DNA from: Planococcus antarcticus DSM 14505
GTDB taxonomy: Bacteria > Bacillota > Bacilli > Bacillales_A > Planococcaceae
Length of the DNA stretch: 64,000 bases
Assembly (NCBI RefSeq): GCF_001687565.2
Contig: NZ_CP016534.2
Location: 810,501 to 874,500, forward strand
Direction: 5' to 3'
In this document: piece by piece, positions 16,835 to 25,631 of the stretch
Position numbering within the stretch: position 1 is the first letter of the stretch
Layout: the number at the start of each line of letters is the position of its first letter
Position numbers and translations under genes: made by a program
The notes under the pieces: generated by a model
Told to the model about the DNA's origin: nothing
Databases searched by the model: none
The model's input: the letters and a program-made list of their open reading frames with translations, nothing else

Positions 16835-16863
16835 TTGTAATGATAGGAACTTGTGCGTATAGT
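16835..16863 (+). promoter_or_regulatory. Candidate sigma-A promoter for the OpuA-like operon
   Basis: TTGTAA (16835-16840) and TATAGT (16858-16863) are separated by exactly 17 bases. This leaves a leader of about 180 bases before the first gene. Confidence 0.45.
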
Positions 16864-17046
16864 GGGACAAGTGCCAATAAGAAGAGTGGAAATAATAGGT
16901 AAATAATCATTCTTTTTATTATTTAAAGATTTACTAAAGACCTACTTAATTAAAAGATGAATTGTTGTGGAAGAAAGATAAATAGATGCATTGAAATGCT
17001 CTTCTATCCATGCAAAAAGCTGAATAGCAGAGGGGTGTGAAAAATT

Positions 17047-18246
17047 ATGTCCATTATTAAAGTAGAAGGATTATCGAAAGTATTCGGTAAAAATTCCAAA
17101 CAAGCGTTGAAATTGCTTGAAGAAGGAAAGACTAAAGAAGAAATTTTGAAAGTAACGGGCAGCACAGTGGGCGTCAACCGTGTTTCTTTTTCAGTAGAAG
17201 CAGGCGAAGTTTTTGTCATCATGGGTCTTTCTGGTAGTGGGAAATCGACGTTGGTTCGGTTATTAAACCGGTTGATTGATCCGACAGAAGGCAAAGTGCA
17301 CATTGATGGCGAAAACCTGGCAGCGATGAACAAAAAAGATTTGCGCAGAGTACGTCGTACAAAAATGAGTATGGTGTTTCAAAATTTTGCTCTTTTCCCG
17401 TACCTAACGATTTTGGACAATGCCGCTTACGGGTTGGAAATTCAAGGAATCGATAAGAAGGAAAGAAGCAAAAAAGCGAAGGAATCTTTGGAAATGGTTG
17501 GGTTGGGCGGTTACTTAGATCAATTGCCCTCACAGCTTTCTGGCGGGATGCAGCAACGTGTCGGATTGGCAAGAGCGCTGGCGAACGATCCGGAAGTCTT
17601 GTTGATGGACGAAGCCTTCTCCGCGCTTGATCCATTAATTCGAAAAGAAATGCAAGATGAATTATTGGATTTACAGGAAACGATGAGGAAGACCATTATT
17701 TTCATCACACATGACTTGGACGAAGCACTGCGTATAGGCGACAAAATTGCGTTGATGAAAGACGGCTCTATCGTGCAAGTCGGCACGCCAGAAGAAATAT
17801 TAATGAACCCGGCAAATGATTACGTTAAAAAGTTCGTTCAAGATGTCGATCGCTCGAAAGTATTAACCGCGTTCAATATTATGAAACGGCCTGAAACAAT
17901 CAATATCGATAAACATGGCCCACGCGTCGCTTTGGAAAGAATGAAAGAAGAAGGCATCTCAAGTATCTACGTGACAGACGGCAAGCGGAACTTGAAAGGC
18001 TATGTAACGGCCGATGATGCTTCGCTTGCTTCCAAGGCTGAAGTGAAAAGTCTTGAAAGTATCATGAAGACTGATGCACCAACTGTCACGAAGGATACGT
18101 TAATGAATGCAATATTTGAAATTAGCCATAATTCACCTGTCCCGATTCCGGTTGTAGAAGATGGCAAATTACTTGGCATCATCGTGCGCGGTGCCGTCAT
18201 TTCAGCACTTGCTGGCGAAAGCGAGGTGAATCGCAACGATGCTTAA
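17047..18246 (+). CDS. opuAA: Glycine betaine ABC transporter, ATP-binding subunit
   Basis: A 399-residue ATPase of the OpuAA/ProV type. The N-terminal extension [25 protein letters not shown] before the ABC domain is characteristic. Walker A (GLSGSGKST), signature [15 protein letters not shown] and Walker B ([12 protein letters not shown]) are present, and a CBS pair occupies the C-terminal 120 residues. It drives import of glycine betaine under osmotic stress. It starts at ATG 17047 behind AGAGGGGTG and overlaps the permease gene by eight bases. Confidence 0.92.
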   Translation: MSIIKVEGLSKVFGKNSKQALKLLEEGKTKEEILKVTGSTVGVNRVSFSVEAGEVFVIMGLSGSGKSTLVRLLNRLIDPTEGKVHIDGENLAAMNKKDLRRVRRTKMSMVFQNFALFPYLTILDNAAYGLEIQGIDKKERSKKAKESLEMVGLGGYLDQLPSQLSGGMQQRVGLARALANDPEVLLMDEAFSALDPLIRKEMQDELLDLQETMRKTIIFITHDLDEALRIGDKIALMKDGSIVQVGTPEEILMNPANDYVKKFVQDVDRSKVLTAFNIMKRPETINIDKHGPRVALERMKEEGISSIYVTDGKRNLKGYVTADDASLASKAEVKSLESIMKTDAPTVTKDTLMNAIFEISHNSPVPIPVVEDGKLLGIIVRGAVISALAGESEVNRNDA

Positions 18247-19099
18247 TTTCATGGAAAACATACCGGAAATTCCGTTGGCTTTTTATATCTCGAAATTCAC
18301 GAGTTGGATATCGGATACATTCGTTTTCTTATTCGATCCACTGAAAAATGAGTTCGCGGATGGCTTGGAAAATTTTGCGGATATATTGGCTGCAGTTCCA
18401 CCGCCGATTGTCATTTTAATGGTTGCGTTGATCGCATTCTTCATTAGTGGGAAACGGTTTGGTTTGGCTACCTTTTCTCTGCTTGGCTTGCTACTTGTCT
18501 GGAATCAAGGACTATGGGAAGAAATGATGCTGTCGTTTACATTGGTTCTTGTTGCCAGTCTGTTGTCGATAGTAATAGGGGTTCCAATTGGCATCTTGAT
18601 GTCGAAAAGCAAAATCGCGGAAAACATCATTACACCGATTCTCGACTTTATGCAGACCATGCCAGCTTTTGTATACTTGATTCCGGCTGTAGCGTTTTTC
18701 AGCATCGGAATGGTTCCCGGTATTTTTGCATCTTTGATTTTCGCCACTCCTCCGACTGTTCGTTTTACGAACCTTGGTATTCGGCAAGTTTCAAGAGAAT
18801 TGGTGGAAGCTTCCGAAGCTTTCGGCAGTACCGGCGCGCAAAAGCTCTTCAAAGTAGAGCTGCCGATGGCGAAAGCTACTATCATGGCCGGAATTAACCA
18901 AACCGTCATGCTGTCGTTGTCGATGGTTGTTATCGCATCGATGATTGGCGCACCTGGGCTTGGAAGAGAAGTTCTTTCTTCCTTGCAGCGAGCTGAAGTA
19001 GGAACCGGATTTGTGGCAGGCTTAGGAATTGTCATCTTGGCAATCATCATCGACCGATTTACACAAAGTTTCAGTGGTAAAAAAAGAGTGAAAAGCTAA
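18239..19099 (+). CDS. opuAB: Glycine betaine ABC transporter permease
   Basis: A 286-residue permease of the OpuAB/ProW type. A hydrophilic N-terminal stretch (about 50 residues) precedes seven or so helices; the ATPase-contact loop reads [34 protein letters not shown] in two parts. It is translationally coupled to the ATPase gene and followed 63 bases later by the binding-protein gene. Together with its neighbours it forms a complete three-gene OpuA system. Confidence 0.92.
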   Translation: MLNFMENIPEIPLAFYISKFTSWISDTFVFLFDPLKNEFADGLENFADILAAVPPPIVILMVALIAFFISGKRFGLATFSLLGLLLVWNQGLWEEMMLSFTLVLVASLLSIVIGVPIGILMSKSKIAENIITPILDFMQTMPAFVYLIPAVAFFSIGMVPGIFASLIFATPPTVRFTNLGIRQVSRELVEASEAFGSTGAQKLFKVELPMAKATIMAGINQTVMLSLSMVVIASMIGAPGLGREVLSSLQRAEVGTGFVAGLGIVILAIIIDRFTQSFSGKKRVKS

Positions 19100-19162
19100 G
19101 ACCACTGAAATTTATGAAAAGAAAGCACCGGAAATTTGAAAGAAAAAGGAGATTAACTATTT

Positions 19163-20092
19163 ATGTTTAATTTACAATGGAAACACTTAGGACTTCTGTT
19201 CGTTCTCATGTTGGTATTAGTTGTGGCTGCGTGTGGAAATGAAGAAGAAGCGGAAACTGGATCTGCTGAAGGTTCTGAATCTGAAGATGTGAACTATGGT
19301 GAAGAAATGGGTTACAAAATTACGGGCATTGAACCAGGTGCAGGCGTAGTTGCTGCAGCTGAAGGAACAATAGAAGAATATGAAAACCTTGAAGGCTGGG
19401 AAGTTGTTACTTCTTCAAGTGGCGCGATGGCAACAGCTTTAGGCGAAGCGATTGATAACGAAGAACCAATCATTGTCACAGGCTGGAGCCCGCATTGGAA
19501 ATTCCAGAAGTATGATGTGAAATACTTGGAAGATCCAAAAGGCGTATTCGGGGATGCTGAAACAATCAACACAATGGTCCGTGAAGGATTAGAAGAAGAA
19601 AACCCTGAAGCTTATAAAATTCTTGATCAATTCCAATGGGAATCGGCTGATATTGAAAGCATCATGCTAGAAATTTCAAATGGTACAGATGTTGAAGAAG
19701 CTACAACAGCGTGGGTAGAAGAAAACAGTGATAAAGTTGCTGAATGGACAGCCGGTACAGAAAAAGTAGACGGCGTGGAAATTGAGTTAGCTTATGTGGA
19801 ATGGGATACAGAAGTCGCTTCAACAAATGTTGTCGGAAAAGTCTTGGAAGATCAAGGCTTTGACGTAACATTGACGCCGCTTGATAACGCGGTAATGTGG
19901 CAAGCAGTTTCTGAAGGACAAGCAGACGGAATGGTCGCAGCTTGGTTGCCTGGTACTCACGCTACTCAGCTTGAAACTTATGGTGATAGTGTAGTCGATC
20001 TGGGTGTAAACCTGGAAGGCGCTAAAATCGGACTTGTTGTTCCAGCTTACATGGACATCGATTCCATCGAAGATTTAACACCAACTGAGTAA
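19163..20092 (+). CDS. opuAC: Glycine betaine-binding lipoprotein
   Basis: A 309-residue binding protein with a lipoprotein signal (LLFVLMLVLVVAACG). An acidic linker is followed by two lobes, and the ligand lobe carries the Trp-rich motifs expected for aromatic caging of betaine (VTGWSPHWKFQKYDVKYLED and VMWQAVSEGQADGMVAAWLP). This fits OpuAC of the OpuA class and not the OpuCC class of the neighbouring operon. It starts at ATG 19163 behind AAAGGAG. Two terminators follow. Confidence 0.92.
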   Translation: MFNLQWKHLGLLFVLMLVLVVAACGNEEEAETGSAEGSESEDVNYGEEMGYKITGIEPGAGVVAAAEGTIEEYENLEGWEVVTSSSGAMATALGEAIDNEEPIIVTGWSPHWKFQKYDVKYLEDPKGVFGDAETINTMVREGLEEENPEAYKILDQFQWESADIESIMLEISNGTDVEEATTAWVEENSDKVAEWTAGTEKVDGVEIELAYVEWDTEVASTNVVGKVLEDQGFDVTLTPLDNAVMWQAVSEGQADGMVAAWLPGTHATQLETYGDSVVDLGVNLEGAKIGLVVPAYMDIDSIEDLTPTE

Positions 20093-20109
20093 TTAATTCT
20101 TATAAAAAA

Positions 20110-20165
20110 AGCGAAACCTCAAATGAGAGTCACTTTATAAAAGTGACCCATTTGGGGTTTCGTTT
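20110..20165 (+). terminator. Terminator of the OpuA-like operon
   Basis: A long stem: AGCGAAACC, CAAATG and GTCACTT pair with AAGTGAC, CATTTG and GGTTTCGTTT. Confidence 0.85.
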
Positions 20166-20208
20166 ATTTAGAGCTACTTTAACAGACTCCTCAACGCAAT
20201 AGAACGTA

Positions 20209-20253
20209 AAAAATCCACTTTCAAGAACTCAAAGTTCACAGAAGTGGATTTTT
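20209..20253. terminator. Bidirectional terminator between opuAC and the YjiH-type gene
   Basis: AAAAATCCACTT and AAGTGGATTTTT are the arms, serving the minus-strand transporter gene that ends at 20259 as well as the plus strand. Confidence 0.75.
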
Positions 20254-20258
20254 AATTG

Positions 20259-21623
20259 TTAAATAAATAAGTGACCGAACAACACGAGAATCGGCAGGGT
20301 GATGATGGTACGTAAGACGAAAATTACAGCCAGTTCCCAGAATTTCACCGGAATGTTCGAGCGTAAGATCAAAATGCCGATTTCCGACATATAAATGATT
20401 TGTGTTAACGAAACACCAGCAAGAACAAAACGAGTCAATTCGCTATCGATACCGCTACCTAGTACAGCTGGCAGGAACATGTCCGCGAATCCGACTAGGA
20501 AGGTAGGTGCTGCTTCAGCGGCTTCGGGCAATCCGAACAGTGTCAGTACCGGAATCAGTGGATAAGAAATTATTTTAAATAGCGGTGTGTATTCTGCCAC
20601 GATCAACGCAATGGTACCAAGAGCGATAACAAGCGGGATTAGCGCCAACCAAATATCCAGTACCGTCTCAATCCCGATTTGTGCAAGTTTTTTCGGGCTT
20701 GCCGCGCTGCTTGCTTTGCGGCGAGCTTCGTCAAAGCCCCATTGGAATAGTGACACGCCTTTTGGAATTGTATCGTCAATCTGTTTGCCAACGGGCTCAT
20801 AATAGTCATCTTTTTTACGAGACAAAGGTGGAATGCGCGGCATGATGACGGCAGCTACAAGACAAGCAACCGATACTGCTAGGTAAAAAGGAAAGAATAA
20901 ATGTCCGATGCCAACAACATTGGCAACAACTAAACTAAATGCAACAGAGGCAATTGAAAACGTTGTCGCAATCACTGATGCTTCACGACCTGTGTAGTTC
21001 CCTTCATCGTATTGCTTCATCGTGACTAATACACCAACTGGAGCTGCGCCCATCCAAGACGCCATTGCATCGATTGACGAACGGCCAGGTAAAGTAAAGA
21101 CAGGGCGCATGAATTTATTAAGTAGGGTACCGACAAATTCCATTAAGCCGAACTCCACCAGTAACGGGAGTAGAATTCCAGCGAACAAGAACCATGTTAA
21201 TAAAACAGGCGCCAAGTCATAAAGAACAACGCCTCCTGTTGTCTTTGAAGAAATCACTTCAGGTCCAATTTCGTAAAAAGTCATGATGCCAAATGCAAAA
21301 GCAAGCACGCGAACGACTAAGCCGAACAGTCCGTTAATGAAGGTGGCGCGTAAAAAAGGTGAGTTTTGGACGAAAGTTGGTTTTAACGTCGTCGCAAGTA
21401 AGCTTGCAACTGCCGAAAAACCAAGTAAGAAAACAATGAATGCAGGAATCACATCGCCGAATGTTGTTAAGAGGAAAGATGCCAGAATGCCAACACCGAT
21501 GGTTATTTCATCGTTGTAAGAGATGGGACATAGGAATAACAGCGCGCCGATGATGGAAGGAATCAGAAACTTCCATGTATCTGCCGGTTTGATGGTCTTT
21601 TTTTCGCTTTGAAGTATGGTCAT
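20259..21623 (-). CDS. YjiH-family membrane transporter (nucleoside-recognition/Gate domain)
   Basis: A 454-residue integral membrane protein with about ten to twelve hydrophobic helices, including the Gate-type motifs SSIDAMASWMGAAPVGVLVTM and GFADMFLPAVLGSGI. It belongs to the YjiH family of the nucleoside-recognition superfamily. Its substrate is not established; family context suggests amino acids or related small compounds. The start overlaps the stop of the regulator gene (ATGA), so transporter and regulator form one operon, and the regulator probably controls uptake of the compound it senses. Confidence 0.82.
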   Translation of the reverse strand: MTILQSEKKTIKPADTWKFLIPSIIGALLFLCPISYNDEITIGVGILASFLLTTFGDVIPAFIVFLLGFSAVASLLATTLKPTFVQNSPFLRATFINGLFGLVVRVLAFAFGIMTFYEIGPEVISSKTTGGVVLYDLAPVLLTWFLFAGILLPLLVEFGLMEFVGTLLNKFMRPVFTLPGRSSIDAMASWMGAAPVGVLVTMKQYDEGNYTGREASVIATTFSIASVAFSLVVANVVGIGHLFFPFYLAVSVACLVAAVIMPRIPPLSRKKDDYYEPVGKQIDDTIPKGVSLFQWGFDEARRKASSAASPKKLAQIGIETVLDIWLALIPLVIALGTIALIVAEYTPLFKIISYPLIPVLTLFGLPEAAEAAPTFLVGFADMFLPAVLGSGIDSELTRFVLAGVSLTQIIYMSEIGILILRSNIPVKFWELAVIFVLRTIITLPILVLFGHLFI

Positions 21624-22951
21624 GTGATTTTCCCCTCCAGTGGTGTACTTGTGTATTTTTTTAGTTTGCGGACGACAGATGGCTGACTGATACCCAGAAT
21701 ATGGGCCATTTCAGTCGTTGTCCGGTAGCGTTTCTGGGCATTCAACAAAACCTTTTTTTCAACAGATTCCAAAATATGCGGAAGTGTCTGGCCGTTGAGT
21801 TCGAAGCCAATGCGTTCATCTGAATTCGGTTGATAGTTGATAGGGAGGTCGTCGAGTGTGATAGTGGGCGATTCGCTTTCGATAAAGCTGCGTTCTAGTA
21901 CATTGCGCAACTCGCGGAAATTGCCTTTCCAAGACAGTTGCAGCAAGTGGAAGTACAAGTTATCGGAAATCGTTTTTTGCTGGTGGTAATTGTCATTCAG
22001 TTCTTCGAGAAAGCGGCTGATGGCCTGATCTAAATCATCAGGCCGTTCTCTTAGCGGTTTTAGCTCGATTGAAGCCAAATGCAAAAAATAAAACAAGTCT
22101 TCACGGAAATTCCCGGCAGTAACCGCTTCTTCCATTGAAGCATTGCTGCTGGCAATGATACGTGCAGTATGTGGTTGTTGCAGAATGTTGAACAGTATTG
22201 CCTGGGAAGCAACTGAGAGCTGCTCAACTTCATTGAGCACGAGCGTACCCCCAGCGGCTAGGTTCAAATAGCCTTCTCCACCCAATCCTGTAAAGCTGAT
22301 TTCAAACACCGATTCCGGAATGGCGCTGCAATAGACTTCAATAAATGCTGCATCTCGCCGATTACTCTGTGAGTGGATGAATTTAGCTAAGGACGTTTTA
22401 CCGGTGCCAGGTTCACCACAGATAACGACGGATACTTCGAGCTGTGCCATTTTAATGGCTGTCTGGAGTGCGCGACTAGAAGAAGGACTTTCCATGACAC
22501 AGCCTTCGACGTGAAGCTGCTGATTTCGCAGATGAGCAAGCTCTCCTTTAACTTTAGACATTTCCGATTCCAGATTCTCCAGGTATTCCTTCATGACCAT
22601 CAGTTGTGACATATCGTAGGAATAACTGACGACAAACTCTACATCGCCGTTTTCGTTGAAAAGCGGAATGCCGGTAATCAACACCTTTTTTCCAGAAGGT
22701 GTATTCTGCCGAAGCACTACTTTTTTCTTTTGCTTGAGTACGAGCGGTGTGATGGCGGGTGAGAAGATTCCTGCTGCTTCTAGATCGTAGACAGATTTTC
22801 CAAGCAATTGTTCAGCACTTACGCCATAGGGTTCGCCGCTACACGTAGAGGCTTTGATGATGCGCCCTTCTCGAGTGGTGACAATAATATCTTCATCATA
22901 GGTATCAATGATTTCTTCATCGGTATTGGGAAGCAGAAATAAAGTATTCAT
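21620..22951 (-). CDS. TyrR-like PAS/AAA+/Fis regulator with degenerate ATPase motifs
   Basis: A 443-residue regulator with a PAS sensor (about residues 10-115), short coiled coil (120-145), AAA+ domain (about 150-375) and Fis-type helix-turn-helix at the C-terminus (TTEMAHILGISQPSVVRKLKKY). Walker A is intact (GEPGTGKT). The Walker B Asp is replaced by Asn (GGTLVLNEVEQ). The GAFTGA sigma-54 contact loop is replaced by FEISFTGLGGEG, and FREDLYYRL reads FREDLFYFL. It therefore probably does not activate sigma-54 polymerase and more likely acts like TyrR on ordinary promoters. It starts at ATG 22951 behind GGAGGTC. A palindrome lies just upstream. Confidence 0.85.
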   Translation of the reverse strand: MNTLFLLPNTDEEIIDTYDEDIIVTTREGRIIKASTCSGEPYGVSAEQLLGKSVYDLEAAGIFSPAITPLVLKQKKKVVLRQNTPSGKKVLITGIPLFNENGDVEFVVSYSYDMSQLMVMKEYLENLESEMSKVKGELAHLRNQQLHVEGCVMESPSSSRALQTAIKMAQLEVSVVICGEPGTGKTSLAKFIHSQSNRRDAAFIEVYCSAIPESVFEISFTGLGGEGYLNLAAGGTLVLNEVEQLSVASQAILFNILQQPHTARIIASSNASMEEAVTAGNFREDLFYFLHLASIELKPLRERPDDLDQAISRFLEELNDNYHQQKTISDNLYFHLLQLSWKGNFRELRNVLERSFIESESPTITLDDLPINYQPNSDERIGFELNGQTLPHILESVEKKVLLNAQKRYRTTTEMAHILGISQPSVVRKLKKYTSTPLEGKIT

Positions 22952-22965
22952 AATTGACCTCCGTT

Positions 22966-22998
22966 ATTCATTCTTGTATAGACTATACATGATTGAAT
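22966..22998 (-). promoter_or_regulatory. Candidate operator of the TyrR-like regulator
   Basis: The palindrome TGTATAG-A-CTATACA (22975-22989) is flanked by matching outer halves ATTCA (22966-22970) and TGAAT (22994-22998). It is 15-47 bases upstream of the regulator start and suits a dimeric Fis-type helix-turn-helix. Confidence 0.6.
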
Positions 22999-23282
22999 AA
23001 TCTAATTACAAGGGGAAATTAAATTATTCTTAAATACCTTTAAGTGAATATTGGTTTTGTGAACTTTTTTATTGAATTGGATATAGATTTTAGGGAGTCG
23101 GCAATGTAAAAGATTATGAGTTTTAGAGTATTTTTATGAATTAAATTATAGTCTTGATGGATGCTGCTCTTGGATTGAAAACGGACAATTCTAGGTGAAA
23201 GTGAGGTTAGAAGAACCATTAAAACGGAATTCTACTAAGTATAGCCGTCTCACTTCATCTAACTTATATAGGAGGAAAAATA
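22999..23282. other. Intergenic stretch between divergent genes
   Basis: A/T-rich sequence with no supported gene. It should contain the promoter of the downstream PPOX-fold gene, but no clear -35/-10 pair stands out. Confidence 0.4.
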
Positions 23283-23774
23283 ATTAGGGTAAACAATACA
23301 ACAAATAATTTAGAATCAATTCAAAAGGTCAATGACTTGATTAAAGACATCAAAGTGGCTATGTTCACGACCATCTCTTCTGACAATAAAATCATGTCAT
23401 GTCCGATGCAGACACAAGAAGTGGGATTTGACGGAGAGCTGTGGTTCTTGACGATGAAAGATACTGAGAAGTACCAGGAAATCATCAGTAATCCGAACGT
23501 CAACTTGGCGTATGTGGGACATTCATACGTATCCATTAGTGGAATGGCTGAATTCATTGAGGACGCAGCGAAGAAAAAGGAATACTGGAACCTGATTTTC
23601 GATAAAATGCTCGATACTTCTTATGAGGATCTGAATGTAGTACTGATTAAAGTCAACGCTGATTCAGCTGAATACTGGGATTCAGGCAATATGTCAAAGT
23701 CAGTCAAGACTTTCGTCAAGAAACTGACCAACAAGGATACAGAAAAAGACCATAAAAAGACCATAAAAAGATAA
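23283..23774 (+). CDS. Pyridoxamine 5'-phosphate oxidase-fold protein (general stress protein 26 type), non-ATG start
   Basis: About 160 residues with the split-barrel flavin-binding fold of general stress protein 26 homologues: VAMFTTISS, then VGFDGELWFLTMKDTEKYQEI and HSYVSISGMAEFIED, ending with SAEYWDSG. The conserved N-terminal helix (NNLESIQKVNDLIKDIK) is in frame upstream of the first usual start codon (TTG 23337), and AGGAGG at 23270-23275 sits in front of ATA 23280 and ATT 23283. Either a rare ATT/ATA start is used or an ATG has mutated. The rest of the gene is intact. Binding of FMN or another flavin, and a redox or stress role, are known for the family only. Confidence 0.8.
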   Translation: MRVNNTTNNLESIQKVNDLIKDIKVAMFTTISSDNKIMSCPMQTQEVGFDGELWFLTMKDTEKYQEIISNPNVNLAYVGHSYVSISGMAEFIEDAAKKKEYWNLIFDKMLDTSYEDLNVVLIKVNADSAEYWDSGNMSKSVKTFVKKLTNKDTEKDHKKTIKR

Positions 23775-23815
23775 ATGATACAGTGGATTTTAACTAAGAA
23801 ACCATCCAGACATAA

Positions 23816-23851
23816 AAAAGTTCGTAGACGACTAATTGTCTGCGAGCTTTT
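23816..23851. terminator. Terminator hairpin after the PPOX-fold gene
   Basis: AAAAGTTCGTAGAC pairs with GTCTGCGAGCTTTT. T-rich on the plus strand and A-rich upstream, so it may serve both sides. Confidence 0.75.
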
Positions 23852-23857
23852 ATGAAA

Positions 23858-24390
23858 TTATAAAACTTCTGCTTTTAACACGGGCTCTTCTTCTGGCATG
23901 ATACCAATTTTTCTATCTTGAGCTCCGTGCAGTTTCACCATCACAAAGCGAGCAATCGGTTGGATGAACAAATTTTCAACAATCAAAACGATAACAAAAT
24001 TGCGTGATCAATTGACAAGCTAATTGCTGAGGAGCTCTGAGTGAAAACCATTAATGACGAGATCACCGGTCAAAGTCACAGCAGCTGACTTTCCAAGTAC
24101 CGTAAAAAAAATGCGAAATAAAATTTTGGAATTGAAGCTATCCGAGGGATGAGTGAATTTGGCGGTCGAAGCTTCTTTCAGTCGACCAAAAATAACCGGT
24201 TCAATACCATAACGATGATCCAGAAGAGTGGACTAATTTTGACGATGCCTCAAGCAATCTCGACGCCAAATTCCCCGGCAAAGTAAATGGCACTGAATGT
24301 GGCCATAAACAATACAGTCATCGTTGAAATCATGGCGCCGTAGAGCAATCCCTCTTTTCCATCGTAAGGCAGTCTTTTTTCTTCGTGCAT
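23858..24390 (-). pseudogene. Membrane-protein gene (DUF2798-like) with stops and frameshifts
   Basis: ATG 24390 has a ribosome site (GAAAGGAAG) and reads MHEEKRLPYDGKEGLLYGAM with a first helix to residue 46. A TGA then follows at 24252-24250. Coding sense continues in the same and then other frames: GIVKISPLFWIIVMVL, a stretch containing TVLGKSAAVTLTGDLVINGF, and a last part ending MPEEEPVLKAEVL before TAA at 23860. At least one nonsense codon and two frame changes are needed to join the parts. The intact protein would be about 175 residues with four helices, resembling DUF2798 proteins; that match is tentative. Confidence 0.65.
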
Positions 24391-24634
24391 GTTATTCTTC
24401 CTTTCGAAATGCTAATTTTCGACTATTTGAACGTAATATTCTCAAACTGAATCTGATACGTTTTGTCGTCTATTTGTAACTATAGCAAGTGCATCTTCTT
24501 AGATGTAAGTGTTAATACTGTGTCTGTTTTGATTGCGCTTTATATTTCTGAGAAGCTTACTTTATATTCATGAGTAAATGGTTTATTAATAGAGGAGTTT
24601 CGCTTACAGTTGGTGATAGAAGGATAAGCAAAGG

Positions 24635-25597
24635 ATGAGAGATGTGAAAGATTTTTCCACCCACGCCGAGCAGTTGGGAATTCTCGAAGAGCGGGGCTTG
24701 AAAGTGACAGACAAAGTGGCTGCAAAACGAATTTTGTCGCGCGAAAATTATTACGCATTAATCGATGGCTATAAAGAGCCGTTCTTGGAACATGATGAAT
24801 GGCTCAATCCATACGGCCTTGAGCGCTATCAGGAAGGTACCGAGTTCGGACATATCTATGCGCTGCACAGTTTTGACCGGAAGCTGCGGTTGCTTTTGCT
24901 GAATGAACTGCTGAAGTTTGAGAAAAATATCAAGTCGAAAGTGGCATACCGTTTTTCCGAAAAGTTTAAAGATATGGCAAGCTTTCTGAATTCCGACAAT
25001 TACAGTTCGGACAGCAGGCATCATCACGAGCGTGATCGCATTATTTCAATACTCGCTAATCTGATCCAAAGCCATAAAAAGCGCGACAAAGTGAGATACC
25101 CAGCCATCCGTGAATTTTACGATAAGCACAAGGACGTGCCACTTTGGGTGTTGGTCAATTTTTTGTCGCTTGGCCAGATCACGCATTTCTATACCGTTAT
25201 TGACGAAGAGCTGCGGGAACGCATCGCAGGCGATTTCGTGGAGGAATATAGTGAAGAATACGGACCCGTTTGCTTGAAGGCCAGCGATCTAGATGCCATC
25301 CTACACACCGTGTTCCCGTATCGTAATAAGTCCGCGCACGAGGAAGTGCTATATCGATTTCGTCTTGCTCATCCGGTGGAACTTGGAACTGTAGAGTGGA
25401 TGCTGGAAATGGAAAAAGGGAGCCTCAGCGAAGCTACGGTGCTTTCTGTGGTGTGTCTGTTAAAGCTAGTGCTGGAAAAAGAAGATTATGAATTGTTTTC
25501 TAGTGAGCTGGAGCAGTCGATTAGCGAGCTTAAAAAGTTAATTCAAGAGCGTGCCTTCGTGAAAATTATGAAAGATGCAGGCTTTGATGGGTTTTAA
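24635..25597 (+). CDS. Abi-family (Abi_2, AbiD/AbiF-like) protein with HEPN motif
   Basis: A 320-residue protein of the Abi_2 family, first known from lactococcal abortive-infection systems AbiD and AbiF. The N-terminus carries the characteristic AKRILSRENYYALIDGYKEPF and the Y/F-rich core. The HEPN ribonuclease signature R-N-X3-H is present as YRNKSAHEE (about residues 230-238), so it may act as a toxin-like RNase. It starts at ATG 24635; AGAAGGATAAGCAAAGG lies upstream. It stands alone, without an obvious antitoxin or mobile element beside it. DUF1697 follows 34 bases later, probably on the same transcript. Phage defence is a family-based inference. Confidence 0.85.
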   Translation: MRDVKDFSTHAEQLGILEERGLKVTDKVAAKRILSRENYYALIDGYKEPFLEHDEWLNPYGLERYQEGTEFGHIYALHSFDRKLRLLLLNELLKFEKNIKSKVAYRFSEKFKDMASFLNSDNYSSDSRHHHERDRIISILANLIQSHKKRDKVRYPAIREFYDKHKDVPLWVLVNFLSLGQITHFYTVIDEELRERIAGDFVEEYSEEYGPVCLKASDLDAILHTVFPYRNKSAHEEVLYRFRLAHPVELGTVEWMLEMEKGSLSEATVLSVVCLLKLVLEKEDYELFSSELEQSISELKKLIQERAFVKIMKDAGFDGF

Positions 25598-25631
25598 GAA
25601 GTAATTCCTATTAATCAAGGAGCGGGTTTAG

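Larger units (their letters stand above)
16215..17046. other. 832-base gene-free region before the OpuA-like operon
   Basis: No supported coding sequence lies here. It contains the second copy of the dispersed repeat (16427-16515), A/T-rich sequence, and a plausible promoter at 16835-16863 for the operon starting at 17047. Confidence 0.5.

Noticed and set aside
16664..17046. Cyclic di-AMP (ydaO-type) riboswitch ahead of the OpuA-like operon
   Set aside because: The long conserved core of that class could not be found; the region is A/T-rich with little stable structure.
21620..22951. Standard sigma-54 activator call
   Set aside because: The GAFTGA motif needed for sigma-54 contact is absent and no -24/-12 promoter was found upstream.
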